Under the pieces are notes generated by a model. The model ran no database searches. It was not told where the DNA came from and was given only the letters and a program-made list of their open reading frames with translations. From NCBI GenBank assembly GCA_023512255.1, contig JAILZY010000064.1, forward strand, positions 1 through 20,052: a stretch of 20,052 nucleotides of DNA, written 5' to 3'. Below are positions 7,358 through 15,137 of this stretch, piece after piece; position 1 is the stretch's first letter; each line of letters starts with the position of its first letter. This DNA is from a bacterium (lineage in GTDB: Bacteria; SZUA-182; DTGQ01). The position numbers were made by a program, and so were the translations under genes.

Positions 7358-9538
7358 AGAGTCTTTGAGGCCGTAGACCTTTCAATATTGAATAATGAAC
7401 CAGTATTAAAGACAAGCTACAATGAGACCTACTTTTGGCTCCTGCCCAGAGATCCCCGCACGGCTTACGCCATTTACGAAATCGGTGAGCAGACCCGAGA
7501 GCATCTTAGGAAAAGATTTGGAAATTATTTTTTCGACCACAATTATCTGGTGATGCGCGTCTATCAGGTTGATGGACAGGGAGAATTCAATGGTTTCAAT
7601 TACAATAGTAAGTTTGAGGTCGATGATTTTCTCGGAGACAAAAACAGCTATTGGCTAAGCTTGGCGCCTGACCACGAGTATGTGGCCGAGCTGGGTTACA
7701 AAACCCGCAATACTACGAATTTTGAGATGGTAGTTCGCTCAAACCGCATCCGAATGCCCCGCGGCCAAGAACAGAAAGAGCAACGGTATGCAGACTGGAG
7801 AGAGATTCATCTCCCTGACCCTTCTCACGAGGTGAACATGCCGCAGGAGAAATGGCGATATAACTACTACTGGTATCGAAAGCATGGCCGCATTCTCCAT
7901 CCGGTGGAAGAAGAGAAGGGTTACTGGATTCTTCTTTTGCATAATCATCTTCCCTTTGTCAGACATCCCGAATATAGGGTTTCTATTGAAGAGCAATGGC
8001 TTTTTGAGGCCATAACTTCAGTTTATACCCAACTCCTTTTACTTTTCTGGAATATGGAGAAGGAGGGAGTAGATTTCCGAATGACCATAAGTTTAAGCCC
8101 TCCTCTGATTAACATGCTTCAGGATCCGCTACTTCAGAAGCGCTACCGGGTTCATCTGCGCGAGTTGATCGCTTTTACGGAAAAAGAATACGCCAACTCC
8201 TGGGATAAACCTTTCCGGCAGACCGTAGAGCAAACCCTGCACCGATTCTTTCAGGCCAGGAAGGTCTTCGAGACCTACGGAGGAGACCTTACCCGCGGCT
8301 TTCGGAATTTCCAGAATCAGGGGAAGCTTGAGATTATCACCTGTGCAGCCACCCATGCTATTCTTCCCTTCTATCTTCACTATCCTCAAATGGTGCAGGC
8401 ACAGCTTCGGACAGCTATTTGGGAATATGAGCGGGTTTTTGGCCGAAAGCCGAAAGGAATGTGGTTGCCGGAAAATGCCTATCATCCGGCACTGGACGAA
8501 TTTTTGCTCTCCGAGGGAATCTGCTGGACCGTAGTCAATACCCATGCTCTCCGCCAGGGTGATACCCGCTGCTTTTACGATGTCAATGCTCCCGTGATCA
8601 CCGAGCACGGGTTGTGCATCTTTGGCATTGATGACCAGACTAAAGGCCAGGTCTGGTCCAGACAGCATGGTTTTCCTGGTGATCCGCGATACAAGGAATG
8701 GTATCGGGATGTAGTCTGGGACGCGGATTGGGATTATATTCCCGAATACTTCAAAGTGGCTGGAGTTCGACGAAATAGTGGGCTCAAGTATTACCGGGTA
8801 ACCGGCAAGGATGTTCCTCTGGACAAAAAGGATTACTACCGCCCTGCTTGGGCAGCACAGGCCGCGGCAGATCATGCCAGCCAGTTTGTCCGTGACCGTG
8901 AGGTGCAGGCTCGCCAATTCTGGCAGAAAAACCACCGCAAACCTATCTTTTTCTCCGCTTATGATGGTGAGCTGTTCGGCCACTGGTGGGAAGAGGGCCC
9001 ATTGTGGCTTGAGCTGGTTCTAAAAAAGATGCTCTACGATCAAACCGCGGTGCGGCCAGTAACTCCCTCAGAGTATCTGTCCGAGCAGCACCGCCACCAG
9101 CGCCTCACCCCAGACATATCAAGCTGGGGAGAGGGGGACTACTTTGCCACCTGGTTGAGCAGCCGGCCTGAGCGGTCGAATGCCTGGATCTATCGGCACC
9201 TGTTCAAGCTTATTGAGCTGATGAGCAGACTTGCTTCAGAGCGATATGCGGCCACTGGCCTTGAGGAGCGAGCCCTTAATCAGGCTGCCCGTGAGTTGAT
9301 GCTGGCCCAAAGCAGTGATTGGGGATTTTTAATTGAAACCGGCCAAGCTGTCCACTATTCACAGATGCGGATTAGACAGCATCTGGATTGGGCTGATCAA
9401 CTCCTACAGCAGGTCCAAAGCGGCTCAATTGATGAGAAGCTTGTGACTACCTTAGAATACGCCCATAATATCTTTTCAAAAGATATGAACTTTCGGATAT
9501 TTTCCCGACAGGGCATCCCAAAACCAGAGCAAGGTTAA
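7355..9538 (+). CDS. DUF4912-GH57 alpha-glucan enzyme, branching-enzyme type
   Basis: 727 residues from ATG 7355 (745 if ATG 7301 is used). The N-terminal part (about residues 20-140, 'YFWLLPRDPRTAYAIYEI', 'YWLSLAPDHEYVAELGY') is a DUF4912 domain. The rest is glycoside hydrolase family 57, beginning 'GYWILLLHNHLPFVRHPE'. The likely nucleophile is the Glu of 'WLPENAYHP' (codon 8471-8473). The likely acid/base is the Asp of 'SAYDGELFGHWW' (codon 8963-8965). A DUF1957-like helical C-terminus ends in '..SKDMNFRIF'. These match GH57 1,4-alpha-glucan branching enzymes, which cut and re-attach alpha-1,4 chains as alpha-1,6 branches in cytosolic glycogen or starch. Exact specificity (branching versus amylase or transferase) is inferred from family context. 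It is convergent with the Rpn gene, 15 bases apart, and no other glycogen gene is adjacent. Confidence 0.9.
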   Translation: MRVFEAVDLSILNNEPVLKTSYNETYFWLLPRDPRTAYAIYEIGEQTREHLRKRFGNYFFDHNYLVMRVYQVDGQGEFNGFNYNSKFEVDDFLGDKNSYWLSLAPDHEYVAELGYKTRNTTNFEMVVRSNRIRMPRGQEQKEQRYADWREIHLPDPSHEVNMPQEKWRYNYYWYRKHGRILHPVEEEKGYWILLLHNHLPFVRHPEYRVSIEEQWLFEAITSVYTQLLLLFWNMEKEGVDFRMTISLSPPLINMLQDPLLQKRYRVHLRELIAFTEKEYANSWDKPFRQTVEQTLHRFFQARKVFETYGGDLTRGFRNFQNQGKLEIITCAATHAILPFYLHYPQMVQAQLRTAIWEYERVFGRKPKGMWLPENAYHPALDEFLLSEGICWTVVNTHALRQGDTRCFYDVNAPVITEHGLCIFGIDDQTKGQVWSRQHGFPGDPRYKEWYRDVVWDADWDYIPEYFKVAGVRRNSGLKYYRVTGKDVPLDKKDYYRPAWAAQAAADHASQFVRDREVQARQFWQKNHRKPIFFSAYDGELFGHWWEEGPLWLELVLKKMLYDQTAVRPVTPSEYLSEQHRHQRLTPDISSWGEGDYFATWLSSRPERSNAWIYRHLFKLIELMSRLASERYAATGLEERALNQAARELMLAQSSDWGFLIETGQAVHYSQMRIRQHLDWADQLLQQVQSGSIDEKLVTTLEYAHNIFSKDMNFRIFSRQGIPKPEQG

Positions 9539-9553
9539 GCATTTACCCCTAGC

Positions 9554-10492
9554 TCAGGAGATGCCAGATAATTTACTCAAAAGCTCCTGATAAGTATCCT
9601 CACTCAGGGACTTATCTGCACGAAGCTTTTCCAAATAGGCTTTCGCCTGCTCACCGCTTATAATCCCTTCACGGTAAAGATCGTATAGATTCCTAGCTAT
9701 CCCTTGCTGAATCCCCTGCTCTCGTCCCTGAGCAAAACCCTGGGCAAGACCCTGAGCACGTCCCTGCTCAAGACCCTGCTCAATGGCCTTGATTATTGCT
9801 CCCCGCTGGTCCTGGATAAACATCTCCCGGCGCTCCTGGTCATCCAGCTCCTCACGGGTCAAGTTAGCTTTATTGGCTATCTGAAAAGCCTTCGATATTG
9901 GCTGTTCAATGGCCAGGGTTTGCGGGATAAACTCTAGCGAGCCTGCATTCTTGAGAAAGTAGATCCATTTATCGGTAATATCAGCCAATTGTTCTTCGGT
10001 TTTGTTGAATTTAGGCAACTCCACAAATACTAGCTCGAGATCGGAATTTTTATACTCAAAGAATTCATTCCGCTCTATGAGACGAAAGCTGCTAATGATC
10101 TGGGTTGTTTCATTAAACATGATAAAATCGGTAATGGTAATGGCAATAACCGGATTGAGCTGAAGGTATTTTTCCGCACTCTCAATCTGAGTAGAATAAG
10201 ACTTAGCGGCATTGTAGAGCACCCGCTTTTCAAAGCCAGCCACATTCAACACTTGCATCTCAATGATAAACTCCCGACCATCTCGGCTCCTAGCCTTGAC
10301 ATCGAGATATGTATCCTTCATCCCCTTGATCTTCGGAGCCTGATAAGGGTCAATTATCGTCAGATCAACAATCTCATGCTCCGGGCTAAACCGCAGTATG
10401 GCATTGATGAATGAAAGCAGAATATCTTTGCTCTCCGAGCTGCCGAAAATTCTCTTAAAGGCAAAATCCGTCTTGGGATTCAAAAACCGCAT
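9554..10492 (-). CDS. Rpn-family PD-(D/E)XK nuclease/transposase protein
   Basis: 312 residues of the PD-(D/E)XK transposase-nuclease family (Rpn, PF12784 type). 'NPKTDFAFKRIFG' at residues 5-17 is the family signature. The catalytic core is D64 in 'LDVKARSRDG' with E78 and Q80 in 'FIIEMQ', the expected D...ExQ arrangement. Residues 238-265 are seven tetrapeptides of the form xQGx (EQGL, EQGR, AQGL, AQGF, AQGR, EQGI, QQGI), as in many members, likely a flexible or coiled linker. Characterised Rpn proteins are DNA endonucleases that promote RecA-independent recombination; a mobile or housekeeping role is not shown here. A Shine-Dalgarno AAGGGGG (10504-10510) is 11 bases from the ATG. It appears intact, and I see no terminal inverted repeats around it. 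Confidence 0.88.
   Translation of the reverse strand: MRFLNPKTDFAFKRIFGSSESKDILLSFINAILRFSPEHEIVDLTIIDPYQAPKIKGMKDTYLDVKARSRDGREFIIEMQVLNVAGFEKRVLYNAAKSYSTQIESAEKYLQLNPVIAITITDFIMFNETTQIISSFRLIERNEFFEYKNSDLELVFVELPKFNKTEEQLADITDKWIYFLKNAGSLEFIPQTLAIEQPISKAFQIANKANLTREELDDQERREMFIQDQRGAIIKAIEQGLEQGRAQGLAQGFAQGREQGIQQGIARNLYDLYREGIISGEQAKAYLEKLRADKSLSEDTYQELLSKLSGIS
9698..9781 (-). repeat. Seven 12-bp coding repeats (Q-G tetrapeptides)
   Basis: Seven in-frame 12-nt units encode xQGx tetrapeptides in the Rpn-family gene. Units vary at the first and fourth codon but keep Gln-Gly, so selection at protein level is plausible. Repeat number commonly differs between members of the family. Confidence 0.85.
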
Positions 10493-10553
10493 CCTGATTA
10501 CTACCCCCTTAGTTGATAAATAACTTTAAGCGCCATCATGCCTTACTATTTTT

Positions 10554-10584
10554 ATTATAATTTTTTTATTATAATTTTATCCAA
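10554..10584 (-). promoter_or_regulatory. Possible promoter of the Rpn gene with a duplicated -10-like box
   Basis: Read on the - strand, two TATAAT boxes occur 14 bases apart (complement of 10568-10573 and 10554-10559), because ATTATAATTTTTTT is duplicated in tandem. A weak TTGGAT (complement of 10579-10584) lies 19 bases before the second box. The region is very AT-rich, so chance matches are likely. Confidence 0.25.
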
Positions 10585-10607
10585 TATTTCGGCTATTGGC
10601 AATGGTT

Positions 10608-12008
10608 TTAAGCTCCATACAAAACCCACCGATTGGCCACAGTAATGCCGCTGAGCAAAGCACCGACAATCCCCACCAGCCCCTGATCAGTTCCACAGAC
10701 ATAAAGATTTTTAATCTCTGTTCGGCCATCAGGCAACTTATCCGGCGTCCCATAGACCGCGCCTTTCTGTCGAGCGGTAAACCGCTGAATTGTCCTCGGG
10801 GTAAAAGTATCACAAGCTACAATATGCCTCCCAAGGCCACGAATAAACCGCTCGGCTTTCTCAACTGACTCTCTCAGACAGTGCTCCTTCTGCCTCCGAT
10901 ATTCATCCTGGTCCAGCCTGCTCCAAAGATCGAAATTAGCCAAATGGGTAAGACGCACTAGGCCTTCTGTGGACATCTGCTCATCTTCTTGGTAGTTATT
11001 GGGACAGCAAATCACACCGCTCAATGAATCGATCAGACCATTTGGTTTTCGGTAGACAAAGCGCTCGGTATCATTGTAAAACAGAATGGTAGTCTCAAAA
11101 CCTAGAGATTGGGAGGGCAGGCAATCAAGCATAAGAATAGATTCAACAAAGGCTATCTCCCCCGGCTTTGGCTCTTTGGCCTCCGCCGGCCAAAAAGAGC
11201 AAAGGGAGCGGGTTTCGGGAAGACCAACTGTCGAGATAATAACCTTAGCTTGCATTATCCGGCCATTGGCCAGGTGAACTTCAGCCACACGCCCCTGATT
11301 AATAATTAGCTTGTGGACCTGGCAGCCATAGCGCAACTCCCCTCCGCTCTCCTGGTATTTATCGACCAGAAGCTGAATCAACTGTCTCATCCCAAGCTTT
11401 GGCCGGGCAAATCCTTCAGTAAATATGCTCCTGAAGAGAATGGAAAATTGAACAAAGTCCATATCATCTTCCCGGCAATTTCCGTAAAACATTATCGGGC
11501 AAAGAAGCATCTCGATCAAGAGAGGATCGGACAGGAATTGCTTCAAAACCTTGCGGGCTGAAACCATCTCTCTCCCTGGCGAGGAGAGCTCAGCGTAGTC
11601 AGCTAGAGAGTTAGTGAGCTTCAGAAAGCCATCAACCTGGCTGGGGAATTTGTCGGCGATTTCCTGAACTAGGAGCTGAAAGTCATTAGTGAATGACAAT
11701 TCCTTTTCTGGAAAAATGATGCGGGAAATTCGCTGAGGGCAAAGCCTTAGATCATCGTGGGACAGCCGAAGCTGCCGCAAGATCCTGGCCAAGGGAGCTG
11801 ATTTTACCGAGCGGGGCACATAGTTAGTCACAGCATGCAGGCCAACGTCCAGGATGCGGCCCTGGAAAGGATACCAGGAATTCAACCCTCCTGCCCTGAC
11901 CTGCTTCTCCAGAATGCAGACCCGACGACCAAAGTGGGCCAGCCGAATCCCGGCGGCCAGACCCGATAGCCCAGCACCAATGATGAGGACTTCATATTCA
12001 TAATCCAT
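10608..12008 (-). CDS. Phytoene-desaturase-like (CrtI-type) FAD oxidoreductase
   Basis: 466 residues. The N-terminus holds the dinucleotide-binding motif 'IIGAGLSGLAAG' (9-20) with E34 ending strand 2 and the 'RAGGLNS' element (38-44). The C-terminus has the second FAD signature 'LYVCGTDQGLVGIVGALLSG'. Together these mark the CrtI/CrtISO/RetSat superfamily of flavin-dependent desaturases, saturases and isomerases acting on long polyene chains. It lies at the downstream end of the co-directional ole/KS/ACP block, separated from the ACP by 276 bases containing a dispersed repeat element. No phytoene synthase or other carotenoid gene is visible, so a lipid or hydrocarbon substrate linked to the ole pathway is a reasonable inference. 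The carotenoid role is not excluded. The start ATG has no strong Shine-Dalgarno site. Confidence 0.87.
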   Translation of the reverse strand: MDYEYEVLIIGAGLSGLAAGIRLAHFGRRVCILEKQVRAGGLNSWYPFQGRILDVGLHAVTNYVPRSVKSAPLARILRQLRLSHDDLRLCPQRISRIIFPEKELSFTNDFQLLVQEIADKFPSQVDGFLKLTNSLADYAELSSPGREMVSARKVLKQFLSDPLLIEMLLCPIMFYGNCREDDMDFVQFSILFRSIFTEGFARPKLGMRQLIQLLVDKYQESGGELRYGCQVHKLIINQGRVAEVHLANGRIMQAKVIISTVGLPETRSLCSFWPAEAKEPKPGEIAFVESILMLDCLPSQSLGFETTILFYNDTERFVYRKPNGLIDSLSGVICCPNNYQEDEQMSTEGLVRLTHLANFDLWSRLDQDEYRRQKEHCLRESVEKAERFIRGLGRHIVACDTFTPRTIQRFTARQKGAVYGTPDKLPDGRTEIKNLYVCGTDQGLVGIVGALLSGITVANRWVLYGA

Positions 12009-12037
12009 GTTGCAGGCTTAGTTTCTCTTTTCCATTT

Positions 12038-12075
12038 ATTTATTATCACTACCTGAATTTATTATCACTACCTGA
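12038..12075. repeat. Two exact 19-bp tandem copies upstream of the oxidoreductase
   Basis: ATTTATTATCACTACCTGA at 12038-12056 is repeated exactly at 12057-12075. It sits about 30 bases upstream of the oxidoreductase start and directly beside the dispersed palindromic element, so it could be part of that element's boundary or a local slippage product. Confidence 0.9.
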
Positions 12076-12085
12076 CACTTTTATC

Positions 12086-12219
12086 GTCATTTCCGCGAAA
12101 GTAGTAATCCATGTATGGTTGCAGCAAACTTCTGGATTCCCGCCTACGCGGAAATGACCTCTGGTGCGCCTGAGGACCTCTACCAATCTGATTTGGATTC
12201 CCGCCTACGCGGGAGGGAC
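12086..12219. repeat. REP-like dispersed palindromic element, three arms
   Basis: Arm 1 (12086-12111, - orientation of the motif) and arm 2 (12133-12158) form an inverted repeat: 21 of 26 positions pair, with the outer 12 bases GTCATTTCCGCG perfect. A third, direct copy of the right-hand arm is at 12194-12219 ('TGGATTCCCGCCTACGCGG' shared with arm 2). This motif is well known as a dispersed repeat in many bacterial genomes. It separates the ACP gene from the oxidoreductase gene and could form a strong RNA hairpin there, attenuating or stabilising the operon message. Confidence 0.85.
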
Positions 12220-12284
12220 ATGAAATGCCTGCACTTAGAGGGCATAGAAAAAACGGGAGATAAAATGTGTCCGGTATTAAGTAT

Positions 12285-12536
12285 TTATTTATCCTTGAGC
12301 AGGGGTTCTAGGTAGGCTACGCAGCTATTTAAGGTAGCTAGCTTAGGATAGTCTTCCTCTGGAACCTCCACCTTATACCGCTTCCGAAGCTCCATGATGA
12401 TATCCAGAAAATCCATAGAATCAAGGTTTATCTGATCCCTGATCCGTAGATCTGGATCAAGCTGACTTGTATCCTCATCAGGAACAATTTCGGAAATGAT
12501 ATCTAAAATTGAGGCCTTAATCTCTTCTTGAGTCAT
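12285..12536 (-). CDS. Discrete acyl carrier protein
   Basis: 83 residues, the usual ACP length, acidic, with the 4'-phosphopantetheine attachment serine S40 in 'INLDSMDFLDI' (compare DSLD/DSM in ACPs). Predicted helices before and after match the four-helix ACP fold. It needs a phosphopantetheinyl transferase from elsewhere in the genome. A clear Shine-Dalgarno GGAG (complement of 12544-12547) is 7 bases from the ATG. It lies just downstream of a FabF-type ketosynthase and in line with oleABCD, which argues for a dedicated carrier for a specialised acyl chain rather than the housekeeping ACP. That partnership is inference. Confidence 0.92.
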   Translation of the reverse strand: MTQEEIKASILDIISEIVPDEDTSQLDPDLRIRDQINLDSMDFLDIIMELRKRYKVEVPEEDYPKLATLNSCVAYLEPLLKDK

Positions 12537-12630
12537 AGAGTATCTCCCTCATTATGTTATTCTCCTTAAAGAAGCTCAGCCAAGTTGCGGGGTTTATATT
12601 TCCAGGTATCCACTTTTCCCATTATTTTTA

Positions 12631-13872
12631 TCATGTTTCGAACCGTTTGACAATCACTACCGAATTGATCCCGAGCATGCCAAAAGAATTATTGAGGATA
12701 TAATCAATTCTCTCAACTGGCTGTGGCTTTGTAACCACCAGGTTGTTCAAACTGCATTCCGGGTCCAAATTTTCCAGATTGATGGTTGGATGGATGAGAA
12801 AATCCCAAAATGAAGGAAGATTTCCGGCTAGCTCCAGAGCGCCGGCCGCGCCCATAGTATGTCCGATATAACTTTTCGTATTATTGATATACGTTTTTGA
12901 ACTTTGACCAAAAACTCGGCGAATAGCCTTTGCTTCCTCGATATCCCCTATCTGCGTAGCAGTGGCATGGCTGCTGATCAGGTCGATCTCATGGGGAGCA
13001 ATATGTGCCCGCTCAAGGGCCAACTCCATGCACTCGGCCTGCCGCTCTCCGCTTGGGAGAACAAAGTCCAGGGCATCGGAATTGATGGCATAGCCGACAA
13101 TCTCCCCGTAGATCCTGGCTCCACGGCTCAGGGCATCTTCAAGGCGCTCAAGGGTGAAGATACAGCCTCCTTCTGAGACCACGATCCCATTGCGATCTCG
13201 GTCAAAGGGGCGGCAGGCTTTAGTCGGATCTTCATGACTGGCCAAAGCTCCCTGACTCTTGAAACTGGCAAAAATGCCAAAGGTGTGAATACTTTCAGAT
13301 ACTCCGCCAGCCAAAGCCAGATCCACCTCGCCTAAGCGTAGCATCTGCACCCCCTGAATCAATCCACAGTTTCCAGCAGCACAGGCAGCCCCAAGGGTAT
13401 AGTGCGGCCCACTGATGCCCATATTAACCGACAGCTCACCTGCGGGATTATTAGCCACAGTCCTGGGATTATGATGATGGGTCCAGTATCGAAGATCATA
13501 GCCAAACTGCTGAAGATTATAAATTTCATTTTCTGTCTCTACATTGCCATGTTCGGTAATGCCAAGATAAATCCCAACTCTTGACTTATCAATCCGACCA
13601 AGATCAAGACCAGCATCCCTAACCGCTTCCCATCCGCAGTAGATAGCTACCGATCCGGCTCGTGTTCCACGACGGACCTCTTTTCTCTTTTGGTACTTCA
13701 ACATATCGAAATTGCAGACTCCAGCCAGAACTTCTCCCATGTAGCGGGTTTCAAACTTGCGAACCCCGGATCTGCCCGTCAACAGGCTCTGTCTAAATTC
13801 CTCAAGGGAGTTACCATTCGGCGCAGTCAATCCAATACCAGTAATAACAACTCGGGTCTGATTATTAGGCAT
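12631..13872 (-). CDS. FabF-type beta-ketoacyl-ACP synthase
   Basis: 413 residues, full KAS II length. The catalytic triad is visible: C164 in 'GAACAAGNCG', H302 in 'SSHATATQIGD', and H338 with K333 in 'NNTKSYIGHTMGAAGALE'. It would condense an acyl chain with malonyl-ACP by decarboxylation, in the cytosol. The intact Cys-His-His rules out a chain-length-factor-like dead subunit. It sits between oleD and a discrete ACP, with no ketoreductase, dehydratase or enoyl reductase alongside, so any reductive steps must come from general fatty acid synthesis or be absent. The role is likely to extend or initiate the acyl chain fed to OleA. The Shine-Dalgarno site is weak (GAAGGGA about 14 bases upstream). 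Confidence 0.9.
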   Translation of the reverse strand: MPNNQTRVVITGIGLTAPNGNSLEEFRQSLLTGRSGVRKFETRYMGEVLAGVCNFDMLKYQKRKEVRRGTRAGSVAIYCGWEAVRDAGLDLGRIDKSRVGIYLGITEHGNVETENEIYNLQQFGYDLRYWTHHHNPRTVANNPAGELSVNMGISGPHYTLGAACAAGNCGLIQGVQMLRLGEVDLALAGGVSESIHTFGIFASFKSQGALASHEDPTKACRPFDRDRNGIVVSEGGCIFTLERLEDALSRGARIYGEIVGYAINSDALDFVLPSGERQAECMELALERAHIAPHEIDLISSHATATQIGDIEEAKAIRRVFGQSSKTYINNTKSYIGHTMGAAGALELAGNLPSFWDFLIHPTINLENLDPECSLNNLVVTKPQPVERIDYILNNSFGMLGINSVVIVKRFET

Positions 13873-13897
13873 TTTGGATAATTTTTCCCTTCTGTAA

Positions 13898-13947
13898 TTT
13901 TTACCTTCTTACTTTGTGTTTTTACCTGTGTTTTGGCTGTTTTTACC
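13898..13947. repeat. Three TTTTTACC boxes at exact 21-bp period
   Basis: TTTTTACC occurs at 13898-13905, 13919-13926 and 13940-13947, so each copy is offset by exactly 21 bases, two helical turns. On the transcribed strand it reads GGTAAAAA. It fills the 79-base gap between oleD and the ketosynthase gene. It could be a degenerate tandem repeat or a protein-binding array. The low complexity of the DNA means chance cannot be ruled out. Confidence 0.55.
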
Positions 13948-13951
13948 CTTT

Positions 13952-14950
13952 TTATTTATTCTTAGAGTAAAAGGCCACCGATCGCCTCAGCCCCTCTTCC
14001 ATACTAACCTCTGGGATATAGTTCAACCGCTCTCTAGCCTTCCTGATATTAAAATAGTGCGAGGTCCCAAGTTGTGAGGCCAAAAACCTGGTCATGGCTG
14101 GCTCTCCGCTGAGGTGAAAGGTATGGTAGTATTTCTCTATTGCCCAGCCAATCTTTTTAGCTACGGCTAAAGGGATTGATTTTTTAACAGTAGGAAGCCC
14201 CAGGTTCTGAAGGAACTGGTCGATCCACGGCCACAAGAGCACCGGCTCGCCCTGACTGATAAAGAAAACCTCACCAGCCACTCCTGATGATGGATCAGCC
14301 AGTCGGTCAGCAGCCAGAAGATGGGCCTGAGCCACATTTTCCACATAGGTAAGATCAACTTTGTTTCGGCCATCACCCACCCTGATCAATTTCCCCTGCC
14401 TAGCCCGCTCAAGTAGCCTGGGAATGAGGTTAGTGTCCTCAGGTCCCCAAACCAGATGAGGTCGAAGAGCCACAGTGCTCAAGCCCTCCCGCCCATTGGC
14501 CAAAAGAACCATCCGCTCAGCCATAGCCTTGGTTTCAGGGTAGGGGCAAAGGTATTCTTGGGGATAGGGGGCGGTCTCATCAAGGTTGATCTGATCAGAC
14601 TGATCATGGACCACGCTTGGTGAGCTGGTATAGACAAGTCTTGGCACGCGCTGCTTCTGACATCCGGCAATAATCGTGCGGGTGCCGATCACGTTAGTCT
14701 GGTAAAATTCCTCCCACGGCCCCCAGATTCCGGTCAAAGCAGCCACATGGAAAACACAGTCTACCCCCCGACAGGCATCCTCTACGATCTTTGAGCAGCA
14801 GATATTCCCTTGAACAGTTTCTACGCCGATCTTTTGCAACTCAGGGTATGTTCGCCTGCCCAAAACTCTGACCTGATCCCCTCGCTCAATGAGCTTTCTC
14901 ACGATCCATCTGCCGATAAAGCCTCCTCCACCAGTTACCAGGGCTTTCAT
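13952..14950 (-). CDS. oleD: OleD-like NAD(P)H-dependent beta-keto acid reductase
   Basis: 332 residues of the extended short-chain dehydrogenase (epimerase/3beta-HSD-like) type. The Rossmann glycine motif 'TGGGGFIGRWI' starts at residue 6. The active-site pair is Y137 and K141 in 'YPETK', with serines at 109-112 in 'YTSSPSV'. In the Ole pathway OleD reduces the 2-alkyl-3-ketoalkanoic acid made by OleA to the 3-hydroxy acid. The family is broad, so the specific OleD call depends on its location directly after oleA, oleB and oleC on the same strand. Shine-Dalgarno GAGGTG (complement of 14959-14964) is 8 bases from the ATG. The gap to oleC contains a duplicate of the oleC 3' end. Confidence 0.88.
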   Translation of the reverse strand: MKALVTGGGGFIGRWIVRKLIERGDQVRVLGRRTYPELQKIGVETVQGNICCSKIVEDACRGVDCVFHVAALTGIWGPWEEFYQTNVIGTRTIIAGCQKQRVPRLVYTSSPSVVHDQSDQINLDETAPYPQEYLCPYPETKAMAERMVLLANGREGLSTVALRPHLVWGPEDTNLIPRLLERARQGKLIRVGDGRNKVDLTYVENVAQAHLLAADRLADPSSGVAGEVFFISQGEPVLLWPWIDQFLQNLGLPTVKKSIPLAVAKKIGWAIEKYYHTFHLSGEPAMTRFLASQLGTSHYFNIRKARERLNYIPEVSMEEGLRRSVAFYSKNK

Positions 14951-15019
14951 CTCATCTTCACCTCACTTCAAACATCTAATCCCATACCTATCTTGGCTCG
15001 CCTATTAATAAAATGGTTT

Positions 15020-15098
15020 TCAGACAGCCAGCTTTTCCCGAAAAATTTTAGCATTATGCCGAATATCAACTGGAAAAGCAGGATGAAATAAAAAATCC
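15020..15098 (-). pseudogene. Duplicated 3' fragment of oleC
   Basis: Bases 15021-15098 match 15157-15234 inside oleC at 77 of 78 positions, offset 136. On the - strand the copy encodes 25 residues of the OleC C-terminus ('..[11 protein letters not shown]') and then a TGA where intact OleC has Trp. It has no start codon and lies in the gap between the oleC stop and oleD. It is a partial duplicate rather than a gene. Between the two copies is a CTGCG/CGCAG dyad (15100-15120). Confidence 0.92.
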
Positions 15099-15137
15099 GC
15101 TGCGCACTTGTGTTACGCAGTCAGCAAAAAAGAACCG

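Noticed and set aside
8129-8983. Long - strand frame (284 codons) inside the GH57 gene
   Set aside because: It lies wholly opposite a gene with clear GH57 motifs, and its translation has no recognisable domain. It is a shadow of codon bias.
9698-9781. Regular 12-bp repeats considered as a CRISPR or minisatellite
   Set aside because: The units are in-frame Q-G codons of an Rpn-family protein with no unique spacers, so this is a protein repeat.
9554-10492. Rpn gene as part of a complete insertion sequence
   Set aside because: I found no terminal inverted repeats or target-site duplication around the gene. It is annotated as a gene only.
10577-10603. CCAATA/TATTGG hairpin as a terminator of the oxidoreductase gene
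   Set aside because: The stem is only 6 bp and on the gene's strand it is followed by an A-rich rather than T-rich run.
12115-12315. 66-codon + strand frame over the dispersed palindrome
   Set aside because: Most of the frame is the repeat element itself and the end of the ACP gene on the other strand.
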